Source of the DNA: Thiobacillus sp. UBA3361
Lineage (GTDB): Bacteria > Pseudomonadota > Gammaproteobacteria > Burkholderiales > Thiobacillaceae
DNA length: 23,542 nt
Direction of reading: 5' to 3'
NCBI GenBank assembly: GCA_002360535.1
Contig: DEQR01000081.1
Location: 1-23,542, forward strand
In this document: one piece after another, positions 14,821 through 23,015 of the stretch
How the letters are laid out: each line of letters begins with the position of its first letter
Position numbering within the stretch: the first letter of the stretch is position 1
Program-made: the position numbers and the translations under genes
The notes under the pieces: generated by a model
What the model saw: only the letters and a program-made list of their open reading frames with translations
Databases searched by the model: none
Told to the model about the DNA's origin: nothing

Positions 14821-15573
14821 ATGAGCCTGGTACGCGTGGAAGGCGTGACCAAGCGCTACCGGCTCGGCGAGCAAACCGTAACGGCTCTGGACGATATCAC
14901 ACTCTCTTTTGAAGAAGGCGTGTTCCTGGCCATCGCCGGCCCTTCGGGCAGCGGCAAGACCACCCTGCTGAACATCATCGGCTGCATCGACACTCCCACG
15001 CAGGGTAGGGTATTCATCGACGACAAGGAAGTCACCGGCCGCTCCCCGGATGAGCTGGCCGATCTGCGTGCCCGCACCACCGGCTTCATCTTCCAGACCT
15101 TCAACCTGTTCCCGGTCCTGACGGCGGCCGAGAACGTGGAATACCCCTTGTTGCAGCTACCCGAGGTCGGCCGCGAGGAGCGGCGCAAGCGGGTGGCCAA
15201 GTTCCTGTCCGTGGTCGGCCTGGAGAAATATGCCGACCACATGCCCAACCAGCTCAGCGGCGGCCAGCGCCAGCGGGTCGCCATCGCCCGCGCCCTGGCC
15301 ATCAAGCCGCGCATCGTGCTGGCCGACGAACCCACCGCCAATCTGGACAGCAAGACAGGCTCCAGCATCCTGGCCCTGATGAAGGACATCAACCGCCATT
15401 ACGGCACGACCTTCATCTTCTCCACCCATGACCGCCGCGTCATGGCCATGGCCGACCGGCTCATCCGCATCGAGGATGGACACGTGGCCATGTTGGGCAT
15501 GAAGGTGAACAACCAGTGGAAGGCGGTCAAACCCCAGGCGCGGACCCCATCTGTCGCAGCGGAGGCGCAATGA
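14821..15573 (+). CDS. ABC transporter ATPase, MacB/LolD family
   Basis: Predicted 250-residue cytoplasmic ATPase. Walker A GPSGSGKT (about 40-47), Q-loop FQTFNLFP, signature LSGGQRQRVAIARAL, Walker B IVLADEPTANLDS and switch histidine FSTHD are all intact. The LAGLR-like FxLxA insert and 'ADEPTANLDS' are typical of MacB/LolD/FtsE-type systems that drive FtsX-fold permeases mechanically rather than moving substrate through the membrane. The two matching permeases are not adjacent but lie at 17153-19626 on the other strand. It overlaps the outer-membrane protein gene by four bases (ATGA), so the two are co-translated. The ATG at 14821 has GGGAG upstream, and the intergenic space to the divergent LolA-like gene is only 45 bases. 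Confidence 0.93.
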   Translation: MSLVRVEGVTKRYRLGEQTVTALDDITLSFEEGVFLAIAGPSGSGKTTLLNIIGCIDTPTQGRVFIDDKEVTGRSPDELADLRARTTGFIFQTFNLFPVLTAAENVEYPLLQLPEVGREERRKRVAKFLSVVGLEKYADHMPNQLSGGQRQRVAIARALAIKPRIVLADEPTANLDSKTGSSILALMKDINRHYGTTFIFSTHDRRVMAMADRLIRIEDGHVAMLGMKVNNQWKAVKPQARTPSVAAEAQ

Positions 15574-17093
15574 GCCCGAAAAGATCATCGAACATCCTTA
15601 TGTTGACCGCAGCGCTTGCCGCGCAGGTCGGCCATGCCGACGAGCCCGGGTCACCCCTGCTGCTGGCCGCCAACGGGGCGGATAAGCCGCAGAGCCTGGA
15701 CGCACTGTTCGACCTGGAACCGGCGAAGGCCGCCCCAGGGGCACCCAAGATGGAAAAAGCGGAACAGGCCGCAGGCCCGGCCACCGACTCCCGCGACGCG
15801 CTGTTCGGCATCGAGCCCAAGGCCGAAACACCACCGGCGAGTCGGGCGGAGCTGTTCGCCGATGCCAAACCCGCCGCGCCCGTGGCCGAGGAAAAGCCGG
15901 CCTGGCACGGCTTTGCGCGGGCGGAACTGGCCTACACTTACGGCGCGCCCGAGCACTGGTCGAAGACCCTGGGGCGGCTGCAGGTGGGTACCCAAGGCCG
16001 CGGCGACGGTTTCAAGTGGAAGGCCACGGCGCGTCTGGATTACAACCCGGTCTATGACCTGACGGACCATTACCCCAAGGCCGTGAGCGACGACCAACGG
16101 GTGGAACTGGAGATACGCGAAACCTATATGGATTTCACCGCCGGCGCCTGGGATTGGCGGGTTGGCCGTCAGCACGTCGTCTGGGGCGAGATGGTCGGCC
16201 TGTTCTTTGCCGACGTGGTCTCGGCCAAGGACCTGCGGGAATTCGTGCTGCCCGATTTCCAGACCCTGCGCGTCCCCCAGTGGACCGCACGGGCTGAGTA
16301 TTTCGGCGACGGCTTCCACGCCGAGCTGATCTGGATCCCCTTCCCCAGTTATGACCGGATCGGCAAGCCGGGCGCCGATTTCTATCCCTACCCTCCCACC
16401 CCGCCCGGCATCCCGGCGGTGTTCGCCTCCGAGAGCAAGCCCGGCATCAGCCCCGGCAACACCAACTACGGCGTCCGCCTGTCCAAGCTGATCCAGGGCT
16501 GGGACCTGTCCGGCTTCTACTACCGCAGCACGGACTCCACGGCCACCTTCTACCGGAACATCCTGGCCGGGCCGGTGTTTTCCTATCATCCCCGCCATGA
16601 CCGGATCTGGCAGGCGGGCGGCACGTTGGCCAAGGACCTGGGCTCCTTGGTGTTGAAGGGCGAGGCCATTTACACCGACGGCCGCAAGTACAACGTCGTG
16701 AACTTCACCGACCCAGACGGCGTGGTTACGCAGGACACCGTGGACTGGGTGCTGGGCTTGGACTTCAACCCGGACGGCGACACCCGGATCAATACCCAGT
16801 TGTTCCAACGCATCTACCTGAAACACGATGCCGACATCGTCCCGGAACAGCACGAGAACGGCGCATCCCTGCTGGTCAACCGCAAATTCGGGCGCGGCTG
16901 GGAGGGCGAGCTGCTCTTCATCGCCAGCCTGGACCGCACCGATTGGCTGCTGCGGCCCAAGGCGGTCTGGAATTTCCAGCCCAACTGGACCCTCGGCATG
17001 GGCGTGGACGTCTTCCATGGTCCGGCGACCGGCCTGTTCGGACGGTTCAACAACCTGGATCGGCTGTGGGCGGAACTGCGCTATGACTTCTGA
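15570..17093 (+). CDS. Outer-membrane beta-barrel protein (DUF1302-like)
   Basis: Predicted 507-residue exported protein. A signal peptide (1-23, ending GHA) is followed by an Ala/Pro/Glu-rich low-complexity stretch to about residue 110, containing SLDALFDLEP (42-51), SRDALFGIEP (74-83) and SRAELFADAKP (91-101). From about 112 on, alternating aromatic/polar strands (AWHGFARAELAYTY..., WDWRVGRQHVVWGE, LWAELRYDF) and the terminal phenylalanine indicate an outer-membrane barrel resembling DUF1302/alginate-export-type proteins. GGAGG lies four bases before the ATG at 15570. The start overlaps the ATPase stop, so it is likely the outer-membrane component of the same export route. The longer frame from 15516 is rejected because it lies within the ATPase gene. 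The exact family is less certain than the barrel nature. Confidence 0.8.
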   Translation: MSPKRSSNILMLTAALAAQVGHADEPGSPLLLAANGADKPQSLDALFDLEPAKAAPGAPKMEKAEQAAGPATDSRDALFGIEPKAETPPASRAELFADAKPAAPVAEEKPAWHGFARAELAYTYGAPEHWSKTLGRLQVGTQGRGDGFKWKATARLDYNPVYDLTDHYPKAVSDDQRVELEIRETYMDFTAGAWDWRVGRQHVVWGEMVGLFFADVVSAKDLREFVLPDFQTLRVPQWTARAEYFGDGFHAELIWIPFPSYDRIGKPGADFYPYPPTPPGIPAVFASESKPGISPGNTNYGVRLSKLIQGWDLSGFYYRSTDSTATFYRNILAGPVFSYHPRHDRIWQAGGTLAKDLGSLVLKGEAIYTDGRKYNVVNFTDPDGVVTQDTVDWVLGLDFNPDGDTRINTQLFQRIYLKHDADIVPEQHENGASLLVNRKFGRGWEGELLFIASLDRTDWLLRPKAVWNFQPNWTLGMGVDVFHGPATGLFGRFNNLDRLWAELRYDF

Positions 17094-17104
17094 GGGTGCG
17101 GACA

Positions 17105-17150
17105 GCGCCTGAAGCTGGCCGAGGCAACATATCACCCGCCTGTCAGGCGC
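17105..17150. repeat. Inverted repeat between convergent barrel and permease genes
   Basis: GCGCCTGA (17105-17112) and TCAGGCGC (17143-17150) are perfect 8-bp complements 30 bases apart. The right arm is also part of a compact palindrome CGCCTGTCAGGCG. No T tract; possibly a shared 3' end structure for the two converging transcripts. Confidence 0.45.
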
Positions 17151-17152
17151 GA

Positions 17153-18364
17153 TCAGACCGACTGCCTGAGGGCGTCCACCACCGCCATGCGCCGCACCTT
17201 CAGCGCCGGCAGGAGGGCGGCGGACACCGTGGCCACCAGGCCGACCAGGAAGGCAGTGGCGGTGACTGACGGGACGACCAGGATATGCGCGGTATAGGGC
17301 AGGTCCGAGTTCGGCGGCGGCGGCATGGGGATGCCGATGGCGGAGATGGCCAGGGCCAGCACGACGCCGAGCACGATGCCGAGAATGGCGCCGATGACGC
17401 CGATGATCAGGTTCTCCATGAGGATCAACTCGAACACGCGCCGGGTCCGATTGCCCAGCGCCATCATGGTGCCGAATTCACCGACCCGTTCGAACACGCT
17501 CATGTTCACACTGTTGGCTACGCTCAGCAGCACCATCACCAGGATGATGAGTCGCAGCACGCCGAACTGGGCGTCGTACATCTCCACGGTCTGGGTGTAG
17601 AACTCGTTGAGCCGCAGCCAAGTGTTCACCTCCAGCCGCCCCATATCCAGCTTTTCGGCCAGCGCCGCGGCGACGGTGTCGGTGGCCTCGGTGGAGTCCA
17701 GTGACACCACCAAGGTGTTGATGCCGCTGGTGGCTAACAACTCCTGCGCCGCCGCCAGGGGAATGCGCACCGCGCGGGCGTCGTAGTCCTTGGAAAAGGT
17801 CTGGAAGACGCCCACAACCTGGAACTCCAGGCTGTTCAGGGCACCCTCCGGCGTATTGATCACCAGGGTTGCCCAGTCTCCCGGCTTGAGTTGCAGGGCC
17901 TGCGCCAGGCCATGGCCGACCATGATGCCGTTTGCGTCCTTACCGGTGAACATGCGTCCCTGACGGATGATCAGACTGCTGCCTAGGTTAGTTTCGCGGT
18001 CCGGCTCCACGCCCTCGCCGACGATGGGCAGGTCGGAACGGCCGTTGTTGAGCAGGCCAGCGAAGTAGAGCCGGCCCATCACATCACGCACGCCGGGCGC
18101 GGAGGCGATGGTCTCCCGCAGGGGTTCGGGATCGTCGATCAGGAATTTTTCCGGGCTGCGCGTGCCGCTCTCGAAATACCCTTGGCGCGCCACCTGCAGG
18201 TGCCCGGACTGGGAATGGATGAGCACCTCCGCCAGCTGCTTGAAGATGTCGTGCACGAAGCCGCCGCTGAGGGTGAGCCCGGTCACGCCGATGACGATGA
18301 CCAGCAGGGTCATGGCCGTCCGTGTCTTGTGGCGGAACACGTTGCGTAGGGCCAGTTTCCACAT
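17153..18364 (-). CDS. FtsX/MacB-family ABC permease (second of two)
   Basis: Predicted 403-residue inner-membrane protein with the MacB/LolC layout: one N-terminal membrane helix (about 17-38) after the basic LALRNVFRHKTRTA, a periplasmic domain to about 265, then three C-terminal helices in an FtsX domain (LRLIILVMVLLSVAN..., LIIGVIGAILGIVLGV..., ATAFLVGLVATVSAALLPA) ending LKVRRMAVVDALR. Between the last helices is IGIPMPPPPNSDLPY, also found in the neighbouring permease. GAGGGG lies seven bases before the ATG. It begins 11 bases after the stop of the upstream permease, so they are one operon. Likely pairs with the ATPase at 14821-15573 to form a LolCDE-like heteromer (inference). Confidence 0.9.
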   Translation of the reverse strand: MWKLALRNVFRHKTRTAMTLLVIVIGVTGLTLSGGFVHDIFKQLAEVLIHSQSGHLQVARQGYFESGTRSPEKFLIDDPEPLRETIASAPGVRDVMGRLYFAGLLNNGRSDLPIVGEGVEPDRETNLGSSLIIRQGRMFTGKDANGIMVGHGLAQALQLKPGDWATLVINTPEGALNSLEFQVVGVFQTFSKDYDARAVRIPLAAAQELLATSGINTLVVSLDSTEATDTVAAALAEKLDMGRLEVNTWLRLNEFYTQTVEMYDAQFGVLRLIILVMVLLSVANSVNMSVFERVGEFGTMMALGNRTRRVFELILMENLIIGVIGAILGIVLGVVLALAISAIGIPMPPPPNSDLPYTAHILVVPSVTATAFLVGLVATVSAALLPALKVRRMAVVDALRQSV

Positions 18365-18375
18365 GCCATGTCCCC

Positions 18376-19626
18376 TCAGCGGTTATGGCGCAGGGCATCA
18401 ACGATGACCAGCTTTGATGCACGCCACGCCGGATAGACACTGGCCAGCAATGTGGTCACCACGGACAGGAGCAGCGCCTGCCAAACGATGGCCGGCGTGA
18501 CGATGATGGCCGCGGTGAAGCCGCGTGACATACCGGGAGACGGCGGCATGGGGATGCCCACATAGGAAATGATCTGGGCCAAGGCGTACCCGATCACCAC
18601 GCCGCAGAGCCCACCTATGGCGCCCAACAGCGTCCCCTCGGTCAGGAACAGGCCCAGTATGCGCCGCCGCCGTACGCCAAGCGCCATGGCCGTGCCAATC
18701 TCCACCGTGCGCTCCATCACGCTCATGGTCATGGTGTTGCCGATGCTCAGCAGGATGATGACGGCGATGATCAGCTTGATAACGTTGATCTGGCGGCTGA
18801 GCAGCTCCACCGTCTTATTGTAGAAGTCGGCCAGTTTCGTCCACGGCGTAATCTCGTAGGACCTGAGTCTCTCGTCGCCGGCCAGCATGCCTGCCACCTG
18901 GTCGGTGTCTTTCGTCTCTCGCAGCGAGATGATCCAGGCATGGGCGCCAGCCTCTCGGACCAATGAGCGCGCCAGGGTGATGGGCATCCACACCATGACA
19001 TCGTCGTATGCCTTCATGGAGGTGGAAGCGAACCCCTGGATGCGTGCCTCGACCGCGTTGATGCCTCCGCGCCGGGTTCCGGTAAGGAACACGACTCTGT
19101 CATTGACCCTGACACCCAGGTTTGCCGCCAAACCGGTACCGATCAGGACGCCCTCCGGGTCATCGGGACGCAGTTTGCCACCCTCTGGGATGATCAGGTA
19201 AAGCAGCGCCGGATCCAGCGCCGGATCCAGGCCCTTGGCCGTAAAGGTCAGGGTATTGTCGCCATGACTGATCAGTCCGTTCAGATCGATCCTGGGAGTC
19301 ACGGCACGTACGGTGGGCAATTCCTTGATATTCGCCAGGTCCTCCCGCATCTGCTCGGGAAGCAGGTATTGAAAGGGATCGGCCTGGCCGTTCTGGTAAT
19401 AGCCGGGTTTGACAATCTGAAAATGGCCGAGCTGAGTGACAGCAGGCCCTTCCCGGGTCGCCCAGAATATCCATTCGATGAATCCGCCTGCCAACATCAT
19501 GGCAATGACGCCGAAGCTGATGGCAAGGATGGATATGGCACTGCGACGGCGTTGTCTGAGGATGTTGCGCAGGGCAAGGCGAACATCGACAACCAGCATG
19601 GCGGCGAACCCCGTCGCAACCGTCAT
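18376..19626 (-). CDS. FtsX/MacB-family ABC permease (first of two)
   Basis: Predicted 416-residue inner-membrane protein with the same layout as its downstream paralogue: N-terminal RLALRNILRQRRRSA and a helix, a periplasmic MacB-PCD-like domain, and a C-terminal FtsX domain with three helices (NVIKLIIAVIILLSIGN..., LLGAIGGLCGVVIGYALAQ, WQALLLSVVTTLLASVYPA) ending WRASKLVIVDALRHN. It carries YVGIPMPPSPGMSRGF at the position matching the other permease. The start at 19626 lacks a strong ribosome binding site; the in-frame ATG at 19599 is an alternative. It lies 73 bases downstream of prsT with no terminator visible, so prsT and both permeases may share a transcript. A 12-base tandem duplication inside the gene adds DPAL twice. 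Confidence 0.9.
   Translation of the reverse strand: MTVATGFAAMLVVDVRLALRNILRQRRRSAISILAISFGVIAMMLAGGFIEWIFWATREGPAVTQLGHFQIVKPGYYQNGQADPFQYLLPEQMREDLANIKELPTVRAVTPRIDLNGLISHGDNTLTFTAKGLDPALDPALLYLIIPEGGKLRPDDPEGVLIGTGLAANLGVRVNDRVVFLTGTRRGGINAVEARIQGFASTSMKAYDDVMVWMPITLARSLVREAGAHAWIISLRETKDTDQVAGMLAGDERLRSYEITPWTKLADFYNKTVELLSRQINVIKLIIAVIILLSIGNTMTMSVMERTVEIGTAMALGVRRRRILGLFLTEGTLLGAIGGLCGVVIGYALAQIISYVGIPMPPSPGMSRGFTAAIIVTPAIVWQALLLSVVTTLLASVYPAWRASKLVIVDALRHNR
19205..19228. repeat. 12-bp tandem duplication inside the first permease gene
   Basis: AGCGCCGGATCC occurs twice in direct tandem, in frame, producing the repeated peptide DPALDPAL in the periplasmic domain. Confidence 0.85.
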
Positions 19627-19699
19627 TTGCAGTCCCTGTCAGGAAGACTGGTCAACATGCCCTTCCGAACATCCCGTCAATGTCCGAACGACGAGGCAA

Positions 19700-22483
19700 T
19701 CACAGGCCTCCCAGCATCGTCCTGGCCTCTTCGGCTTCCTTGAACGGACGTTTGCTCGCCAGGAGTTCCTCGAGTTGCTTCTTGGCTTGCCTCCGGTCAC
19801 CAGCCTTTGCCAAGGCCACTGCATAGTGATAGCGCAGCGTACCCTCCATGGGTGCCTTGTTTACGGCCTTTTTGAGCAGATCGACTGCCTTCGTACCCTG
19901 ACCCTTTTCCAACAGTATCCAGCCCAACGTATCCATTGCAGCCGGACTGTCTGGCAACAGCCTGTAAGCATGCTCGGCAAAGGACTGTGCCCGCGCATCC
20001 CCGACTCGTTGGTACAGGACGGCAAGGTTATTCAATAGGGCGGGATTGTCTGGCATTACTTTATTGAGCGCCTCATATTGCTGGATGGCCTCCTTGTCCC
20101 GCCCCTTACTCAGGAAATATTCAGCCGCATAGGACAAGAGCCAATGATCCTGGGGGAAACTGGCCAGTCTCTCGGCCAGCCGTTGGTCAGCCAGCTTCTG
20201 CTTACCAGCAAGCAACAGCGTCGTGTGCAGCTTGCCAAATACAGACATGTCCTGGCCTCGGGCCATCCCTTGTTCATAGGCCCTGACCGCCTCAGAGAAT
20301 TTTTTCTGTGCTTTGAGCAGATCGCCTTCTCTGGCAAAGCCGATGCTGCTCTTGGGGTTGTTCGCCTGGAAGTCGCGTGCCCGGCGCAAGGCACGGTCAA
20401 GACTCTTGTCAGCCACGTCCAAAAGCAGCAGCCCATCCAATGCAGCCACATGAGCCGGGTCCAGGATCAATACCTTTTCAAAGGAGACGCGCCCCTCCGC
20501 AGATAGACCCGCGGCGATCTGTGTGGCACCCAGGCGGTAGAAGGCCTCCGCGGAGTTGGGCGCTTTCTGGGTAACCTTATTGAAGGAGGAAAGGGCACCC
20601 GTCTTGTCGCCTGCTGCCATCTGGGCCGACCCCAGGAGACTGAGTGCATCGGGATGATCCGGGTTGGCATTGACCGCCTCGGTGGCGATCGCCAGCGCAT
20701 TCTGGAGCGATTTCTTGGCCAGATGGTAGCGCACCAGGCCGGCCCGCGGGGCAATGGCCACTGGGTTCATCTTGGCAGCATTTTCCATCCAGGCGAGGGC
20801 CTCCCGTTCATTTTTCTCTGCAGCCGCTAGATTGGCTAAGGCCAACATGGCCTGGATGTTCTTCTCGTCAACCTTCAGGACAGATTCGTAACGTTTGCGT
20901 GCTGCGTCAGGCTTCTTTTCCGTTAGGTCCAACTTGGCCAGGTTGGCTGCGGCCGGAAAGAAGTCGGCCTTGAGCGCCAGAGATTGCTCATAAGCCTTGC
21001 GCGCCGCTTGTCGGTCACCCTTGCCATGATAGGCGAGCCCTTTTAGGTTGCTGGTCACAGGGTTGTTGGGCAGCTTCTTCTCCAGCACTGTGATGGCTTT
21101 CAGAGCCCTGTCGTAATCCTTGCGGCCAAGATGCAGCATGATCAGGGTCATATCCGCCTGGCCGGCCCTGTCGGTCAGGCTCGCCGCCTGTTCCAGGTCG
21201 CGCAGGGCCTGCTCTGTCTTGCCCAGGGCCAGATGCACGCGAGCCTGCCGCTCCTTGAACACGGGGTTTTTCGGTTGCAGATTGGCAGCGCGTTCCAAGT
21301 ATTCCATGGCCTTATCGTATTGCCTGGCCTGGAGGTGCGCCTCGCCCAGTAGAGAGAGCGTGCGAATGTCATCGGAGTCAACCTTAAGGAGCGGGACGAG
21401 GATTTCGATAGCTGCCTTGAAATTGCCCCGGCGCAGCTCATTGGCGGCCACCAACCGTGCGGCTTGTGGCTGTCCTGCCACCTGCGCGAGGACCTTGTTG
21501 GCACTTTTCAGGCTTTGCTCGTAATTGCCCAGGCCATAGCTGATCTCGGCATCCAGCAGCACGCTGGGCAGATGGTCTTGCGCCACACGCAATACTTGCT
21601 GCAAGGCCTCGTTGGCCTGCTTCAGTTCACCTTTCAGGAAAGAGACCTTTGCCCGTGTATGCTTGACCAGCAGTATGTCGGCATCAATCGCTTCGGCGGC
21701 CTGAAGGGACTTCTCGGCCGCAGCCACGTCGTTCGCACTGAGCTTGATTTCGACGATGGCCAGGTGGGCCAGGATTTCATTCGGTTTCGCGGCGAGGATC
21801 TGCCCGTAAACCTTCAATGCCTCGTCCAACTTACCCTGCGTGCCTAGCAATTGGGCCTTCAAGTACAGGGCTTCGACGAATTTGGCATCCTTGGTGAGGA
21901 TGTCGTTCACGATGGCCAGGGCCTCGTCGGGTTGTCGGTCGGCAATGGCCAGACGGGCCTTGGATAAACGAAGGTTGCCGGAAACGCTCAGGGGGTTGCC
22001 TGATGCGGCCAGGGCACTTTCCCCTTCCGTGATACTGCGTGTAGCCTCGGGCACTTTGTCGAGGGCCAGAAAGGCAACGGCGCGCTCAGCCTGCAGATCG
22101 GCAATGGCCAGAGAAGCCATACCGGAAGTTGGTGCCTGCAAGTCCGCCGCCTCCTGATACTTGCCCATTTTCACCAACGCGCGTGCCAACATGGGCAAGG
22201 TCCGCTCGGGTGATGCGCCCTGCTCCTGAGCCTTGCGCAACTCCTTCTCGCTGTCCGCCCAACTGCCCTTGTCTTGCAAGGTTTGGGCCAGCAGGAGACG
22301 CGCCTCGGCATTGCCCGGTGCTGCCTGCAATACCGACTTGAGTTCGATTTCGGCCGTCTTGAGGTCATTGTTCCGCAAGGCCTGCCGGGCATTGCTCATG
22401 TGTTCTTCAGGACTCTTGGCGCCACAGCCGGCTAATGCAATCGTGACGGCGATAGCCAACCCTCGCAGGGGAAACGCATACAT
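19700..22483 (-). CDS. prsT: PEP-CTERM system TPR-repeat lipoprotein PrsT
   Basis: Predicted 927-residue lipoprotein. A short signal peptide ends in the lipobox ALAGC with the lipidated cysteine at residue 20, followed by GAKSPEEHMSNARQAL and then tetratricopeptide repeats over nearly the whole length (many 34-residue A-x-x-L...A-x-x-A-Y/F units). Length, lipobox and repeat content match the PrsT family, which co-occurs with exosortase/PEP-CTERM systems and is thought to act in assembly or export of matrix material. The ATG at 22483 is preferred because GGGTGG precedes it by five bases; a GTG at 22492 would add three residues and has no such site. The gene heads an apparent operon with the two permeases and is divergent from groES. 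Its molecular role is not established. Confidence 0.92.
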   Translation of the reverse strand: MYAFPLRGLAIAVTIALAGCGAKSPEEHMSNARQALRNNDLKTAEIELKSVLQAAPGNAEARLLLAQTLQDKGSWADSEKELRKAQEQGASPERTLPMLARALVKMGKYQEAADLQAPTSGMASLAIADLQAERAVAFLALDKVPEATRSITEGESALAASGNPLSVSGNLRLSKARLAIADRQPDEALAIVNDILTKDAKFVEALYLKAQLLGTQGKLDEALKVYGQILAAKPNEILAHLAIVEIKLSANDVAAAEKSLQAAEAIDADILLVKHTRAKVSFLKGELKQANEALQQVLRVAQDHLPSVLLDAEISYGLGNYEQSLKSANKVLAQVAGQPQAARLVAANELRRGNFKAAIEILVPLLKVDSDDIRTLSLLGEAHLQARQYDKAMEYLERAANLQPKNPVFKERQARVHLALGKTEQALRDLEQAASLTDRAGQADMTLIMLHLGRKDYDRALKAITVLEKKLPNNPVTSNLKGLAYHGKGDRQAARKAYEQSLALKADFFPAAANLAKLDLTEKKPDAARKRYESVLKVDEKNIQAMLALANLAAAEKNEREALAWMENAAKMNPVAIAPRAGLVRYHLAKKSLQNALAIATEAVNANPDHPDALSLLGSAQMAAGDKTGALSSFNKVTQKAPNSAEAFYRLGATQIAAGLSAEGRVSFEKVLILDPAHVAALDGLLLLDVADKSLDRALRRARDFQANNPKSSIGFAREGDLLKAQKKFSEAVRAYEQGMARGQDMSVFGKLHTTLLLAGKQKLADQRLAERLASFPQDHWLLSYAAEYFLSKGRDKEAIQQYEALNKVMPDNPALLNNLAVLYQRVGDARAQSFAEHAYRLLPDSPAAMDTLGWILLEKGQGTKAVDLLKKAVNKAPMEGTLRYHYAVALAKAGDRRQAKKQLEELLASKRPFKEAEEARTMLGGL

Positions 22484-22562
22484 ACAAACCACCCGTGAAA
22501 TAGGAATTACCGAGGAGAAGTACGGCCAAGTGTAACGATTTCTGAAGTTTTTCTCCGCAAGC

Positions 22563-22589
22563 CTTGAAACCCGCCGGAGCCACCCATAT
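22563..22589 (+). promoter_or_regulatory. Sigma-32 (RpoH) heat-shock promoter of groESL
   Basis: CTTGAAA at 22563-22569 and ACCCATAT at 22582-22589 match the RpoH consensus CTTGAAA-(11 to 16)-CCCCATNT, with one mismatch and a 12-base spacer. Transcription would start within the CIRCE element just downstream. Confidence 0.85.
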
Positions 22590-22591
22590 TA

Positions 22592-22618
22592 TTGGCACTC
22601 GCCCAACAGGAGTGCTAG
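22592..22618 (+). promoter_or_regulatory. CIRCE operator (HrcA binding site)
   Basis: TTGGCACTC, nine bases, GAGTGCTAG: one mismatch in each arm from the consensus TTAGCACTC-N9-GAGTGCTAA. It lies 60 bases before the groES start and overlaps the expected transcription start, so HrcA would repress groESL in the absence of stress. Confidence 0.93.
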
Positions 22619-22678
22619 CAAGAGCCCTCATGGCGCGTCAACCAGTCAATCAACCTGATTTCACATCGGAGGAAATCC

Positions 22679-22969
22679 ATGAAGATTCGTCCCCTGCATG
22701 ACCGCGTGATCGTCAAGCGCATGGAAGAAGAGCGCAAGACCGCGTCGGGCATCGTCATCCCCGACACCGCCGCCGAGAAGCCCGACCAGGGCACCATCAT
22801 GGCCGTGGGCGCCGGCAAGCGCGATGACCGCGGCAACCTGATCGCCATGGACGTCAAGGTCGGTGACCGGGTGCTGTTCGGCAAGTACTCCGGCCAGACC
22901 GTCAAGGTGGAAGGCGAGGAACTGCTCGTCATGCGCGAAGAAGACATCATGGGCGTGGTCGAGGCCTGA
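22679..22969 (+). CDS. groES: Co-chaperonin GroES (Hsp10)
   Basis: Predicted 96-residue cytosolic co-chaperonin, the heptameric lid of GroEL. The start MKIRPLHDRVIVKRMEEERKT, the mobile loop with TASGIVIPDTA and the end ELLVMREEDIMGVVEA are characteristic. The full family length is present. GGAGG lies seven bases before the ATG. It leads the groES-groEL operon behind a sigma-32 promoter and a CIRCE operator, so both heat-shock sigma factor activation and HrcA repression are expected. Confidence 0.98.
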   Translation: MKIRPLHDRVIVKRMEEERKTASGIVIPDTAAEKPDQGTIMAVGAGKRDDRGNLIAMDVKVGDRVLFGKYSGQTVKVEGEELLVMREEDIMGVVEA

Positions 22970-23015
22970 GCGCCCACCCTGCCGCACCCCACACTGAATT
23001 CAAGGAGAGATACAC

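Noticed and set aside
14776..14874. Longer N-terminus of the LolA-like protein
   Set aside because: It enters the divergent ATPase gene and would place residues ahead of a clear signal peptide; the ribosome binding site supports 14775.
15651..17135. 494-codon minus-strand open frame opposite the barrel gene
   Set aside because: Antisense to a signal-peptide-bearing barrel protein that has a good ribosome binding site; no motif of its own.
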